Shown in pieces: positions 1-7,287 of a DNA stretch of 17,499 bases. A model generated the notes under the pieces. That model saw nothing but the letters and a program-made list of their open reading frames with translations. It searched no databases and was not told where the DNA came from. Numbering within the stretch: the stretch's first letter is position 1; every line of letters begins with the position of its first letter. This DNA is from Bacillota bacterium (GTDB taxonomy: Bacteria; Bacillota; Clostridia; Lachnospirales; Lachnospiraceae): positions 1 through 17,499 of the forward strand of contig JAEZLZ010000105.1 in NCBI GenBank assembly GCA_023415055.1, given 5' to 3'. Made by a program: the position numbers and the translations under genes.

Positions 1-92
1 CCTCTAATATAGCCCAGATTCGGCCGGTCCGTCTCCTGTGAGAAGGGTAGATAATAGATTCGCTCACTAAGCTTAAGAAGCTGATTGGGCAT
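1..92 (-). CDS. MBL-fold metallo-hydrolase, N-terminal part (cut by window edge)
   Basis: Only the first 30 codons are inside the window. They read MPNQLLKLSERIYYLPFSQE and continue with a TDRPNLGYIR segment. A 'YYLP...ETDRPxLGYI+G' start is characteristic of small metallo-beta-lactamase-fold hydrolases. The metal-binding HxHxDH motif would lie beyond the edge and cannot be checked. A GGAGG sits 8 nt before the ATG. The start codon lies inside the 3' end of the upstream MerR gene (20-nt overlap, different frame), which implies translational coupling in one transcript. The substrate is unknown. The context (MerR regulator of the AdhR type plus a divergent aldo/keto reductase) would fit a thioester hydrolase or glyoxalase-II-like detoxification role, but that is inference. 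Confidence 0.72.
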   Translation of the reverse strand, partial: MPNQLLKLSERIYYLPFSQETDRPNLGYIR

Positions 93-483
93 TGTCACAA
101 CCTCCAGTCTCCTGATCAATATGAAAGATACCGATTTCTTTATAATGATCTATCTTGTAATTGATGGTGCTAAGGCTCTTGTTCAGAACCTCCATCTGCG
201 CCAGTATTTCTGCCTTATGCTTTTCAAGAACCACCTTGCGTTCCTCGCAGGTATTCTCTCCCTGCAGGCAGAGATTCATAAAATGCTTGATATCCTGGAT
301 CGGCATACCGCTGTTCTTAAGGCAGCAGATGAGACCGAGCCATTCGATTTCTGTATCTCGAAAGGTACGGATACCAGAATCGGTCCGCTTAAGAGTAGGA
401 AGAAGACCCTCCTTGTCATAATAACGTAAAGCAGAAGGCGTCATGCCAAGCTTCTGGGCAACCTGTTGAATGGAATAGTTCAT
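73..483 (-). CDS. MerR family regulator, AdhR-like (electrophile/aldehyde-responsive type)
   Basis: This 136-residue protein has a MerR winged-helix domain at about residues 3-70 (SIQQVAQKLGMTPSALRYYD, then wing residues GIRTF) and a predicted antiparallel dimerisation helix at about 78-117. It lacks the metal-binding cysteine loop of CueR or ZntR. C54, in 'LICCLKN', aligns from memory with the reactive Cys52 of Bacillus subtilis AdhR, which responds to formaldehyde and methylglyoxal; C53 is an additional neighbour. The start is supported by AAGGAG 7 nt upstream. The gene is divergent from an aldo/keto reductase with a MerR-type promoter in between, and it overlaps the start of an MBL-fold gene. 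It probably activates the reductase and may regulate itself. The inducing molecule cannot be read from sequence. Confidence 0.9.
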   Translation of the reverse strand: MNYSIQQVAQKLGMTPSALRYYDKEGLLPTLKRTDSGIRTFRDTEIEWLGLICCLKNSGMPIQDIKHFMNLCLQGENTCEERKVVLEKHKAEILAQMEVLNKSLSTINYKIDHYKEIGIFHIDQETGGCDNAQSAS

Positions 484-543
484 ATTTAGCTCTCCTTATA
501 AAAAGTGTGAATTAATGGTAATTATTAAAAATATATAAAATCC

Positions 544-574
544 TTGACTTAAAGTTAACTCTAATACTTATAAT
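544..574 (+). promoter_or_regulatory. MerR-type promoter of the aldo/keto reductase gene with operator palindrome
   Basis: TTGACT (544-549) and TATAAT (569-574) are separated by 19 bp, longer than the usual 17 and typical of promoters that MerR proteins activate by DNA distortion. The spacer region holds the near-perfect 16-bp palindrome TTAAAGTTAACTCTAA (549-564, one mismatched pair), centred close to the spacer midpoint. On the opposite strand TTGACA (586-581) and TAGAGT (563-558) are 17 bp apart. They could be the regulator's own promoter, overlapping the operator and so permitting autoregulation. Confidence 0.85.
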
Positions 575-628
575 GATAATTGTCAACACTTGTTAATTTA
601 TTATAGAAAATCTAAGGAGGTAAACAGA

Positions 629-1438
629 ATGATTTTACAAGATACATTTACACTAAAGAATGGTGTTAAGATACCCAAGCTCGGACTTGGAACCTGGCAG
701 ATCCCGGAAGGCGAGGAGGCTTACAATTCTGTTCTTTGGGCATTAAAGCATGGGTATAGACATATCGACACTGCAATGGCATATGGGAATGAGGCCAGTG
801 TTGGCAGAGCAATCAAGGATTCGATGATACCGAGAGAGGAGATCTTTGTTACGACGAAGCTTCCTGCACAGTTCAAGGGTTATGAAATAGCAAAGGAGTG
901 TTTCCAGAAATCACTGACTGCCTTAGGACTGGAATATATTGATCTCTATCTGATTCATGCACCATGGCCCTGGGATAAGATCGGGCTTGATTGCACCGAA
1001 GGCAATGTGGATAGCTGGAGAGCATTCGAGGAGATCTATGATAGCGGCAAGGTGAAAGCAATCGGTATCTCAAACTTTGAACAAAAACATATTGAACCAA
1101 TTCTTGCGATGTGTAAGCATGCTCCGATGGTGAATCAGATCCGATTCCATATCGGCGACCGCCAGGAGGCAGTGGTTAGCTTCTGCGAGAAGAAGGATAT
1201 TCTGATCACTGCATATTCGCCCTTGGCTACCGGCAGAATTATCAGTGACAAAGCAATCGTAACCATGGCAGAGCGTTATCAGGTTACACCTGCTCAGCTG
1301 TGTATCCGCTATTGCCTGCAGAAGAATATGGTAGTTATTCCGAAATCCACCAAGGAGGAGCGTATTGTATCCAATGCTCAGGTGGAATTTGAGATCAAGG
1401 CGGAGGATATGAAGGCACTGGATCAAATCAACAATTAA
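629..1438 (+). CDS. Aldo/keto reductase (AKR5-like, 2,5-diketogluconate reductase family)
   Basis: This 269-residue TIM-barrel NADPH-dependent oxidoreductase reduces aldehydes or ketones in the cytoplasm. The full catalytic tetrad is present at standard positions: D47 (HIDTA), Y52 (AYGNE), K77 (TTKLP) and H110 (LIHAPWP). The family signatures GISNF and the C-terminal cofactor motif IPKSTKEERIVSN are also present. The start at 629 is chosen over an in-frame ATG at 590, because AAGGAGG lies 8 nt before it and the earlier ATG is too close to the promoter. Transcription comes from the MerR-type promoter just upstream, and a strong terminator follows. Detoxification of methylglyoxal or related carbonyls is the likely role given the AdhR-like regulator; the exact substrate is not determined. 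Confidence 0.93.
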   Translation: MILQDTFTLKNGVKIPKLGLGTWQIPEGEEAYNSVLWALKHGYRHIDTAMAYGNEASVGRAIKDSMIPREEIFVTTKLPAQFKGYEIAKECFQKSLTALGLEYIDLYLIHAPWPWDKIGLDCTEGNVDSWRAFEEIYDSGKVKAIGISNFEQKHIEPILAMCKHAPMVNQIRFHIGDRQEAVVSFCEKKDILITAYSPLATGRIISDKAIVTMAERYQVTPAQLCIRYCLQKNMVVIPKSTKEERIVSNAQVEFEIKAEDMKALDQINN

Positions 1439-1464
1439 GTTGATATAGCTTCAAAGAAAAGAAA

Positions 1465-1515
1465 GGTCCGAAATTGATTACACATAAATTGGTGTAATTG
1501 GTTTCGGATTTTTTA
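1465..1515 (+). terminator. Rho-independent terminator after the aldo/keto reductase
   Basis: A 17-bp stem (1467-1483 with 1492-1508, three G-U pairs) closes an 8-nt loop and is followed directly by six T residues (1509-1514). It lies 26 nt after the reductase stop codon. Confidence 0.9.
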
Positions 1516-1541
1516 TTCATGATAATAGAAAGTTCGTAATT

Positions 1542-1709
1542 ATGTCAGTGAATCTGCTGTGTTCCGCTGCAGCGGTATATCGTTGGAATGAGCGAATGAA
1601 GGATATTTCTGATGATAGCTCCATAGAAGAATTCATGGATCAGCATTATGATAATGCTACAATGAAGCAGATCTATCCGCATCTCAAATTAATGGATAAT
1701 ACAAATTAA
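1542..1709 (+). pseudogene. Short unrecognised ORF, probably a 3' gene remnant
   Basis: A 55-codon frame reads MSVNLLCSAAAVYRWNERMK and later EEFMDQHYDNATMKQIYPHL before its stop. The composition and charged helical pattern look like genuine protein, not random translation. There is no convincing ribosome binding site (only AGAAAG), and the frame stays open upstream to 1488, back through the terminator. This is what one would expect of the surviving C-terminal end of a larger gene whose front was lost. I do not recognise the family. The rest of the 455-base stretch between the reductase and aroC holds the reductase terminator and the aroC promoter; nothing else was seen. Confidence 0.4.
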
Positions 1710-1812
1710 GTGATTTAATACATATTTTAAATGAAACATGCTTACCACCTATATCCGAAGATAGCCTTAGAAATAAATAGCAGGCAAATGATAAAAACTT
1801 TTTCCGGGATAT

Positions 1813-1841
1813 TTGAAATTACTGGGAGAATCGGATATACT
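1813..1841 (+). promoter_or_regulatory. Sigma-A promoter of aroC
   Basis: TTGAAA (1813-1818) and TATACT (1836-1841) are spaced by exactly 17 bp and lie about 53 bp before the aroC start. No riboswitch-like or T-box-like fold is evident in the short leader. Confidence 0.7.
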
Positions 1842-1893
1842 ATGGATAAATGAGTTAGATGGATGTTATGAGTAATCAGATAAGGAGGTAGCT

Positions 1894-2997
1894 ATGTCCG
1901 GATCAGTTTATGGAAACAGCTTCGTAATATCAACCTGGGGAGAGTCCCACGGAGCGGGGATCGGGGTCGTTGTGGATGGATGCCCGGCAGGTCTTAGTCT
2001 GAACGAAGAGATGATACAAGTTTATCTGGACCGAAGGAAACCCGGTCAAACAAGGTATTCTACCCCAAGGAAGGAAGAAGACCGGCTCAGGATCCTATCA
2101 GGCGTCTTTGAAGGTCGCACTACCGGAACACCGATCTCTTTGATCGTATATAATGAGAACCAGCGTCCCTACGACTATTCGGATATTGCCAGATTCTACC
2201 GTCCCGGCCATGCGGATTATACGTATGATCAGAAGTACGGTTTTCGCGACTATCGAGGCGGCGGAAGATCCTCCGGTCGTGAGACCACCGGAAGAGTTGC
2301 GGCAGGAGCAATTGCAGCAGCGATCTTAGCGGAGCTTGGAATATCGGTCAGGGCTTATACGAAATCGATCGGACCGATTACAATTGATTATAACAGTTGT
2401 CAGCCAGACCAGCTTCATACAAGTCCCCTGTATATGCCGGATATGGAGGCCTCTAAGAGAGCGGAAGCTTATATTCTGGAGAAGAAGGAGGAGCACAATT
2501 CTGTAGGAGGTGTGATTGAATGCATCGTATCCGGAATGCCTGCGGGAGTCGGTCAACCGGTCTTTGATAAGCTGGATGGTGTGCTTGCAAAAGCAGTGAT
2601 GTCCATCGGTGCTGTCAAGGGGGTGGAGATCGGTGACGGATTCGCAGTAGCAGGAAGCACCGGCTCTGAGAATAATGATTCCTTCTTCTGTGATGGTAAC
2701 GGTAAGATTTCGAAGCGAACAAACCACGCGGGAGGAATTCTCGGCGGCATCAGTGATGGAACAGAGATTATTCTTCGTGCTGCAATAAAGCCGACGGCTT
2801 CCATTGCAAGGCCTCAGCATACGGTGAATAAAGATAATGAGAACATCGAAGTGGCGGTTGAGGGACGGCATGACCCGATCATCGTACCTAGAGCTGTCGT
2901 GGTAGTAGAAGCCATGGTAGCAATTACTCTGGTTGATTATCTTTTTCAGGGAATGACCGCGAGAATGGATCGAATCAAGGAATTCTATCAGAAATGA
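1894..2997 (+). CDS. aroC: Chorismate synthase
   Basis: The enzyme catalyses the last step of the shikimate pathway, converting 5-enolpyruvylshikimate-3-phosphate to chorismate, and needs reduced FMN. At 367 residues it has the normal length. Visible family signatures are GESHGAG (16-22, with H19), RPGHADYTY with H106, the glycine/arginine-rich block RDYRGGGRSSGRETTGRVAA (118-137), and the C-terminal RHDP followed by a hydrophobic helix. The start has AAGGAGG 5 nt upstream. The gene stands alone here, with its own promoter, between unrelated genes and not within an aro operon. A role in supplying aromatic amino acids and folate precursors is well established for the family. Confidence 0.98.
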   Translation: MSGSVYGNSFVISTWGESHGAGIGVVVDGCPAGLSLNEEMIQVYLDRRKPGQTRYSTPRKEEDRLRILSGVFEGRTTGTPISLIVYNENQRPYDYSDIARFYRPGHADYTYDQKYGFRDYRGGGRSSGRETTGRVAAGAIAAAILAELGISVRAYTKSIGPITIDYNSCQPDQLHTSPLYMPDMEASKRAEAYILEKKEEHNSVGGVIECIVSGMPAGVGQPVFDKLDGVLAKAVMSIGAVKGVEIGDGFAVAGSTGSENNDSFFCDGNGKISKRTNHAGGILGGISDGTEIILRAAIKPTASIARPQHTVNKDNENIEVAVEGRHDPIIVPRAVVVVEAMVAITLVDYLFQGMTARMDRIKEFYQK

Positions 2998-3068
2998 CAT
3001 TCGATCTAGGATAGAAGAAAGTATAGATGGCGGACAGGAACATACTGCAAGATAATGGATGGAGTTTA

Positions 3069-3494
3069 TTAATCCTTTAGATACATGATAGCCCCGACCA
3101 GGAACAGGAGGAGCCCAGCTATTTTTCTAACATTCAGCTCCACTTGATTTACAACTGCATCCAGGATCAAGCCGCTCAACAGCTGACCGGAGAGTACCAG
3201 AATGATCGTATTGGATATTCCAAGCTGTGGGATGGAACGCGAGGATAGATAGATGATGGATGCACCGAATAAACCTCCGATTAACCAGAGAGGACGGACG
3301 GTCGTGATTTTAGCATAGTAGCTTAGCTTCCCATTGATCAGATTCAGAAACAGAATAAAGCTCATCCCAACCATTAGACTATGGAGAGTAGCTATACCCG
3401 GAGTGATGAATTTACCAAGCTGTGAATTGATACTTGCCTCAATGGTGGTGAAGATTCCTGCCAATATTGCCAGCAGCATATAGAACGGATTCAT
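3069..3494 (-). CDS. YdcZ-type (DUF606) small DMT-superfamily membrane protein
   Basis: This 141-residue, very hydrophobic protein has about five predicted membrane segments (roughly 6-25, 35-53, 68-88, 92-114 and 121-139) and the conserved opening 'NPFYMLLAILAGIFTTIEASINSQLG'-like pattern of the YdcZ family, in which a small residue-rich first helix is followed by an N-S-Q-L-G stretch. YdcZ proteins are half-sized members of the drug/metabolite transporter superfamily and usually act as homo- or hetero-dimers. The substrate is unknown. A GGAG sits 7 nt before the ATG. It follows the isochorismatase-family gene on the same strand after 63 bp with no obvious terminator between, so co-transcription is possible. 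Confidence 0.82.
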   Translation of the reverse strand: MNPFYMLLAILAGIFTTIEASINSQLGKFITPGIATLHSLMVGMSFILFLNLINGKLSYYAKITTVRPLWLIGGLFGASIIYLSSRSIPQLGISNTIILVLSGQLLSGLILDAVVNQVELNVRKIAGLLLFLVGAIMYLKD

Positions 3495-3557
3495 ACGGAA
3501 GCTCCATAGGTGGTTTATTTATTAATATGAAGCTTGGATTTAATATATACGAATGAA

Positions 3558-4082
3558 TTATATATTGTGTTGAAACATATCCAGAGCATCCGTCAAACGA
3601 ATGCATCTGGCATATCGGTTATTCCACATCATTTCGTTGTAATATTGATAGGATTGTTCTCCGGTCATAAACTCATTATCGTCCGTAGTGTTGCAGTAGG
3701 AGGGAATAATCATCTCAAAACCATGCTCGAAGCCGCATTTGACGGTTGCGTCAATGCAGTAATCAGTCTGTAACCCGACGAGTATAACTTGTTTTTCATT
3801 TTTGGATACAAGATATTCAACCAGCCCGGTCTCTTTGAAAGCACTGTTGACGTGCTTATCAAAGATTTTCTCACCGGGGGTAGGTGCAAACTCCGGAAAG
3901 ATATCAAATCCAGTCACTCCCTTTGTCAATTCATAACCGTCATCATGCCGGACATAAATGACTTCTATGTGATTTTCTCTTGCTGAGCTAAGAAGCATCT
4001 TGACATTGCTGATAAATTGCTCATACCGATAAAGCTCATGAGTAACGATCATTTCCTGCGTATCCACCACTAATAATACCAT
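3558..4082 (-). CDS. Isochorismatase-family cysteine hydrolase
   Basis: The Rossmann-like alpha/beta fold of the isochorismatase/nicotinamidase superfamily is evident. From the ATG at 4082 the catalytic triad is D7 (LVVDTQ), K76 (DKHVNSAF) and C109 (VGLQTDYCIDAT). An ATG nine bases earlier (4091) abuts the GGAGG directly, so the later ATG, with 9-nt spacing, is preferred. The product is then 174 residues, a normal length for the family. Substrates in the family include nicotinamide, pyrazinamide, isochorismate, ureidoacrylate and carbamoyl sarcosine; none can be assigned here. It lies between a methyltransferase and a YdcZ transporter on the same strand. Confidence 0.88.
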   Translation of the reverse strand: MVLLVVDTQEMIVTHELYRYEQFISNVKMLLSSARENHIEVIYVRHDDGYELTKGVTGFDIFPEFAPTPGEKIFDKHVNSAFKETGLVEYLVSKNEKQVILVGLQTDYCIDATVKCGFEHGFEMIIPSYCNTTDDNEFMTGEQSYQYYNEMMWNNRYARCIRLTDALDMFQHNI

Positions 4083-4117
4083 CAAAATCATCCTCCGTTA
4101 TATTTATTATTTCAGTT

Positions 4118-4762
4118 CTATTTATGAGCAACCAGTATAGTTGTATTCTCGATGCGAAATACCTTATCAACTTGAAGAAAACCTGCATCTTTCAGCATTG
4201 CTATCTGATTATCAATCGTACAGGGTGTATCGTAATGATAGAATTCCTCCGATGATAATCCTAATTCTTTACGAATTCTAGCATTCTCTAAATAATAAAA
4301 ATCCTCTTCCTCCTGGCGTTCAACCATATAATCACACTCAATATAAACACTACCGGAAGTTAATGCCCGGTGAATTTTTTCATAAAGTTTTGTTTTTAAT
4401 TCATGTGAAAAATGATGCATGGTCTGAAAGGATATGGCACAATCATAGCTTGAGACCTCGAATGGAATATCAAAGTAGCTTCCGCAGATTAGACGGATTT
4501 CTTTATCCGGATGCTTTACCTTTAATTTGTCAAGCATTGCCTGAGTTAAGTCAATACCGGTAACAATGATATCCGGCTTCACTTTAAAGATTTCATCCAG
4601 TTCAAGTCCGGTTCCGCACCCAAGATCCAGTAAAGTCTTACAGTTATCAGGAACAAGCTTCGCCATTTCCATATAACCTTCTTTACAACCACTCACTTCG
4701 GTTAGCATATGTTCATCATATCCGTCCACACGTTCCGTAAAGAAATGATCCATTCTTTCCAT
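4118..4762 (-). CDS. Class I SAM-dependent methyltransferase
   Basis: The SAM-binding motif LLDLGCGTGLEL lies at 44-55, followed by the acidic ribose-contact strand 'VTGIDLTQAML', the motif around 'LICGSYFDIPF', and 'ISFQTMHHFSHE'. This is the usual order for a Rossmann-type methyltransferase. The ATG at 4762 is preferred because GGAGG lies 5 nt before it. Upstream in-frame TTG (4792) and ATG codons lack such a site. The product is 214 residues. No substrate-recognition domain is obvious, so a small-molecule target is likely but unassigned. The gene is 35 bp upstream of the isochorismatase-family gene and probably forms an operon with it. Confidence 0.88.
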   Translation of the reverse strand: MERMDHFFTERVDGYDEHMLTEVSGCKEGYMEMAKLVPDNCKTLLDLGCGTGLELDEIFKVKPDIIVTGIDLTQAMLDKLKVKHPDKEIRLICGSYFDIPFEVSSYDCAISFQTMHHFSHELKTKLYEKIHRALTSGSVYIECDYMVERQEEEDFYYLENARIRKELGLSSEEFYHYDTPCTIDNQIAMLKDAGFLQVDKVFRIENTTILVAHK

Positions 4763-4883
4763 AATATCCTCCATTCTGCCACTCATTCTCAAATCAGGGC
4801 AGCGTTCATTCTCATATAAATTTCCAAAACGATGCTTGGTTTTTTAGGAATATTTTAGCATGGTTCTAACTCTGTGACCATCC

Positions 4884-4907
4884 CAAACTTTTTTATAGAA
4901 AAGTTTG
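4884..4907 (-). terminator. AT-rich hairpin, possible terminator
   Basis: CAAACTTTT (4884-4892) pairs perfectly with AAAAGTTTG (4899-4907) around a 6-nt loop. It lies 13 nt after the stop codon of the 4921-5106 gene remnant. It lacks a separate T-tract, so the assignment is tentative. Confidence 0.4.
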
Positions 4908-4920
4908 AGTAAGGCAGTGA

Positions 4921-5106
4921 CTATATCAGGCGTTCTAATTTTATCTCAAATTCCGGTTTTGTAATATACTCCAGGTATTGAACCTCTCCATTATAATTCA
5001 AATATGCATCCAAGCGTTTGACCATATAAGGAGCATCGACATATTTGGAGAGATCCTCCTTTTTCACCCAAATTGTCTCACTGGTTTCGAATCTCCCTGC
5101 GTAACC
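4921..5106 (-). pseudogene. C-terminal remnant of an unidentified protein (possibly Nudix-like)
   Basis: The frame is open for 61 codons from just after an in-frame stop at 5107-5109 and ends at TAG (4921-4923). It begins GYAGRFETSETIWVKKEDL and ends EYITKPEFEIKLERLI. The alternating strand/helix pattern looks like a real protein terminus; 'FETSETIWVKKEDL' resembles the late part of Nudix hydrolases, but I am not certain. There is no start codon with a ribosome binding site. The 5' end merges in another frame with a glycosyltransferase start (5064-5198), so the front of this gene was probably removed by a deletion. Together with that remnant it accounts for the 510-base stretch between the methyltransferase and the LysR gene; the remaining bases hold nothing recognisable. 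Confidence 0.5.
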
Positions 5107-5198
5107 CTATGTCCTTTTTTGATCAGTGCTTGAGCCAGAAAAATATATGGTTGTACATCTCCTCTGGTCCCCATAGTAAAAATAACAATGTTTTTCAT
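5064..5198 (-). pseudogene. N-terminal remnant of a GT1/GT28-type glycosyltransferase
   Basis: A 44-codon ORF starts MKNIVIFTMGTRGDVQPYIF and continues LAQALIKKGHRVT. This is the signature N-terminus of UDP-glycosyltransferases of the GT1/GT28 (macrolide and sterol glycosyltransferase) type, where GTRGDVQP is the donor-site-proximal loop. Members are about 400 residues; only about 33 residues remain before the reading frame enters foreign sequence and stops at TGA (5064-5066). The start is authentic-looking, with GAGGAGG just upstream of the ATG, so a useless short peptide may still be translated. This is a truncated gene. Confidence 0.75.
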
Positions 5199-5272
5199 AC
5201 ACTCCTCCTCATACACAGGTTTATATTTTCTATAATTTCTAATTTATTTGTACGCTAAGTAAAGATTACAAT

Positions 5273-6142
5273 TTACAAACGATAAGACAGATAGTCCAGA
5301 AATTTCTTCGTAGCAAGTGAAAGATTTTTCTTATCGCGAAAGGCAATTCCGATCGTTCGGTGAGCCGGTACGTCGAGTTCCTTTGAGACGATGTGATAGG
5401 GAATGCGTTTTAGAATCAATTCCGGCAGGATACTGATTCCAAGACCGCTCTCAACCATGGACATGATTGCATAATCATCCCAGGTTGTAAAATGTATCTT
5501 AGGTGATAAGTGGTTCTGCTCAAAAATCTCAGAGATTTCAGCATTCGCTCCCTTCTCCAATAGGATAAAGGGATCATCACAGAGCGCAGCAACAGGAAAT
5601 CGGTCGCAATCCGCCAACGGGTGCTTCTTTGGCAGGATAGCCAATAATTTGTCCTGTTCCAAAACAAGGGTCTCAAGTGCTGGGAGAGTTGGTAATCTTA
5701 AAAATCCGAAGTCAACACGGCCATTCACAATCCAGTCTTCGATCTCTGTATAATCCCCCAGCAGAAGCTCATATTCAATCTGGGGAAAATCCTTTTGGAA
5801 TGCTTTAATAATATTCGGAAGCCAGTGTGTAGCTACGCTGGAAAATGTTCCGATTCGAATCAGTCCGGACTCAAGTCCGTTTAGTTCATCTACCTGCAGT
5901 TGAAGCCTTTGATATTCATTGCATACGTTTTTGACATAGGATAAGAGCTTTAAACCATCCGAAGTTAATCGTACACCGCTTCGACCGCGTTCCAACAGAG
6001 ATAGGTTCCATTCCTGCTCCAGATCATTGATCATACGACTGATTCCAGACTGAGAATAAGAGAGCGCCTCCGCTGCCTTCGTAAAGCTTCCATATTCCAC
6101 GGTCTTGATAAATGCCATGTATTTCTGGATATTGCCGTCCAT
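5273..6142 (-). CDS. LysR family transcriptional regulator
   Basis: This 289-residue LTTR has an N-terminal winged helix-turn-helix at about 4-62 (MAFIKTVEYGSFTKAAEALS, SQSGISRMINDLE, LLERGRSGVRLTSDG), a linker helix to about 90, and a two-lobed periplasmic-binding-protein-like effector domain starting near 'GLIRIGTFSSVA' and running to the end. The start has GAGGA upstream. It is transcribed divergently from an EamA-family exporter gene 163 bp away, the classical arrangement in which an LTTR controls its neighbour and represses itself. The effector is unknown. A deletion scar lies directly downstream. Confidence 0.93.
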   Translation of the reverse strand: MDGNIQKYMAFIKTVEYGSFTKAAEALSYSQSGISRMINDLEQEWNLSLLERGRSGVRLTSDGLKLLSYVKNVCNEYQRLQLQVDELNGLESGLIRIGTFSSVATHWLPNIIKAFQKDFPQIEYELLLGDYTEIEDWIVNGRVDFGFLRLPTLPALETLVLEQDKLLAILPKKHPLADCDRFPVAALCDDPFILLEKGANAEISEIFEQNHLSPKIHFTTWDDYAIMSMVESGLGISILPELILKRIPYHIVSKELDVPAHRTIGIAFRDKKNLSLATKKFLDYLSYRL

Positions 6143-6181
6143 TCCATTTCCTCACATATCTGATATTGTAATGCAAATCAT

Positions 6182-6194
6182 GCGAAACATTCGC
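6182..6194. promoter_or_regulatory. Candidate LysR operator
   Basis: The inverted repeat GCGAA-ACA-TTCGC lies between the divergent LysR and EamA genes. It sits just before, and overlaps the expected -35 position of, a possible exporter promoter (TATGAT at 6213-6218, with a poor -35). A weak -35 covered by a dyad fits LTTR activation. The site does not follow a strict T-N11-A spacing, so the call is tentative. Confidence 0.4.
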
Positions 6195-6305
6195 TTTTCA
6201 AATCTATAGGTCTATGATACGATAACTCGGTGGAAAATACCAGTAGCAGTTACAAATAATGCTACATTTCTAAATTATCTTAGGACCCGTCAGGAGATTA
6301 TTGAT

Positions 6306-7193
6306 ATGAAAAAGGCATATTTTAAATATATTGCAGCTCTTCTTTTATTTGGCACGAACGGTGTGGTCGCCAGTTATATATCTCTTTCGAGCTATGAAAT
6401 CGTATTTTTACGTACAATGATTGGAAGCCTGTTATTGCTGCTGATCTTCATACTTACCAAGGGAAAGCTTACCTTCGTAAAGAAGAAACGACAGTTTTTA
6501 TCTCTGGCAGTTTCTGGTTTAGCCTTAGGTACCAGTTGGATCTTCCTGTATGAAGCTTATCAGCAAATCGGTGTCAGCTTTGCCTCCTTGGCGTATTATT
6601 GCGGGCCGGTCATCGTTATGATACTTGCCCCACTCCTGTTTCAAGAACGGTTGACGTTCACTAAGGTGATTGGTTTTTTGGCAGTACTCTTTGGGATATT
6701 CCTTGTCAACGGTCAGTTGACTGAATCAGGAACCAATCAATGGGGATTATTCTGTGGTGCTATGTCTGCTGTTATGTATGCAATAATGGTCATCTTTAAT
6801 AAGAAAGCGAAGGATATCACTGGGCTAGAGAATTCTATGCTGCAGCTGATGGTCAGCTTCATAACGGTAACCATATTCGTTACCTGCAAAAAAGGCTTGA
6901 TCATTTCGATCGCAGCCTCGGATGTACTGCCGGTACTGGTACTGGGACTGTTAAACACAGGAATCGGCTGTTATCTCTATTTTTCCTCGATTGGACGCCT
7001 GGATGTGCAGACAGTTGCGATTTGCGGTTATCTGGAGCCGTTATCGGCTGTTTTATTCTCGGTTTTGTTCCTAAAGGAAGGAATGTCATTGATCCAAGTA
7101 ATCGGAGCTGTCTTCATTCTTAGTGGGGCAGTCTTCGGAGAGCTATTTACCTTAGGTACGATCAAGACAAAGCTCATGACTCAGAATAATTAA
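6306..7193 (+). CDS. EamA-family DMT-superfamily exporter
   Basis: This 295-residue membrane protein has about ten predicted transmembrane segments in two repeated EamA halves (first about 5-135, second about 145-280). Repeat features include 'GTNGVVASYISLSSYEIVFLRTMIGS' in the first half and 'AICGYLEPLSAVLFSVLFLKEGMSLIQVIGAVFILSG' in the second. AGGAG lies 8 nt before the ATG. Related proteins export amino acids, nucleosides or drugs. The divergent LysR gene probably controls it, and the shared intergenic dyad supports this. The gene is followed by a hairpin shared with the converging ABC transporter gene. The substrate is unassigned. Confidence 0.92.
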   Translation: MKKAYFKYIAALLLFGTNGVVASYISLSSYEIVFLRTMIGSLLLLLIFILTKGKLTFVKKKRQFLSLAVSGLALGTSWIFLYEAYQQIGVSFASLAYYCGPVIVMILAPLLFQERLTFTKVIGFLAVLFGIFLVNGQLTESGTNQWGLFCGAMSAVMYAIMVIFNKKAKDITGLENSMLQLMVSFITVTIFVTCKKGLIISIAASDVLPVLVLGLLNTGIGCYLYFSSIGRLDVQTVAICGYLEPLSAVLFSVLFLKEGMSLIQVIGAVFILSGAVFGELFTLGTIKTKLMTQNN

Positions 7194-7287
7194 GTCTGAG
7201 ACTGGAGAGTGCATCAATTACTTATCACCAAGAAAATATTACCATATATTAAGAGAAACATAATCTTCCAACTGACAAAGCTTCATA

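Noticed and set aside
1710..1893. Riboswitch or T-box before aroC
   Set aside because: The stretch is short, has a plain sigma-A promoter, and shows no T-box motif or terminator/antiterminator pair.
2326..3000. A 224-codon open frame antisense to aroC
   Set aside because: It mirrors the conserved chorismate synthase coding frame, has no ribosome binding site and encodes a low-plausibility Arg/His/Cys-rich peptide.
5073..5258. A 61-codon plus-strand frame over the gene remnants
   Set aside because: The minus-strand remnants give clear protein similarity; the plus frame is their shadow.
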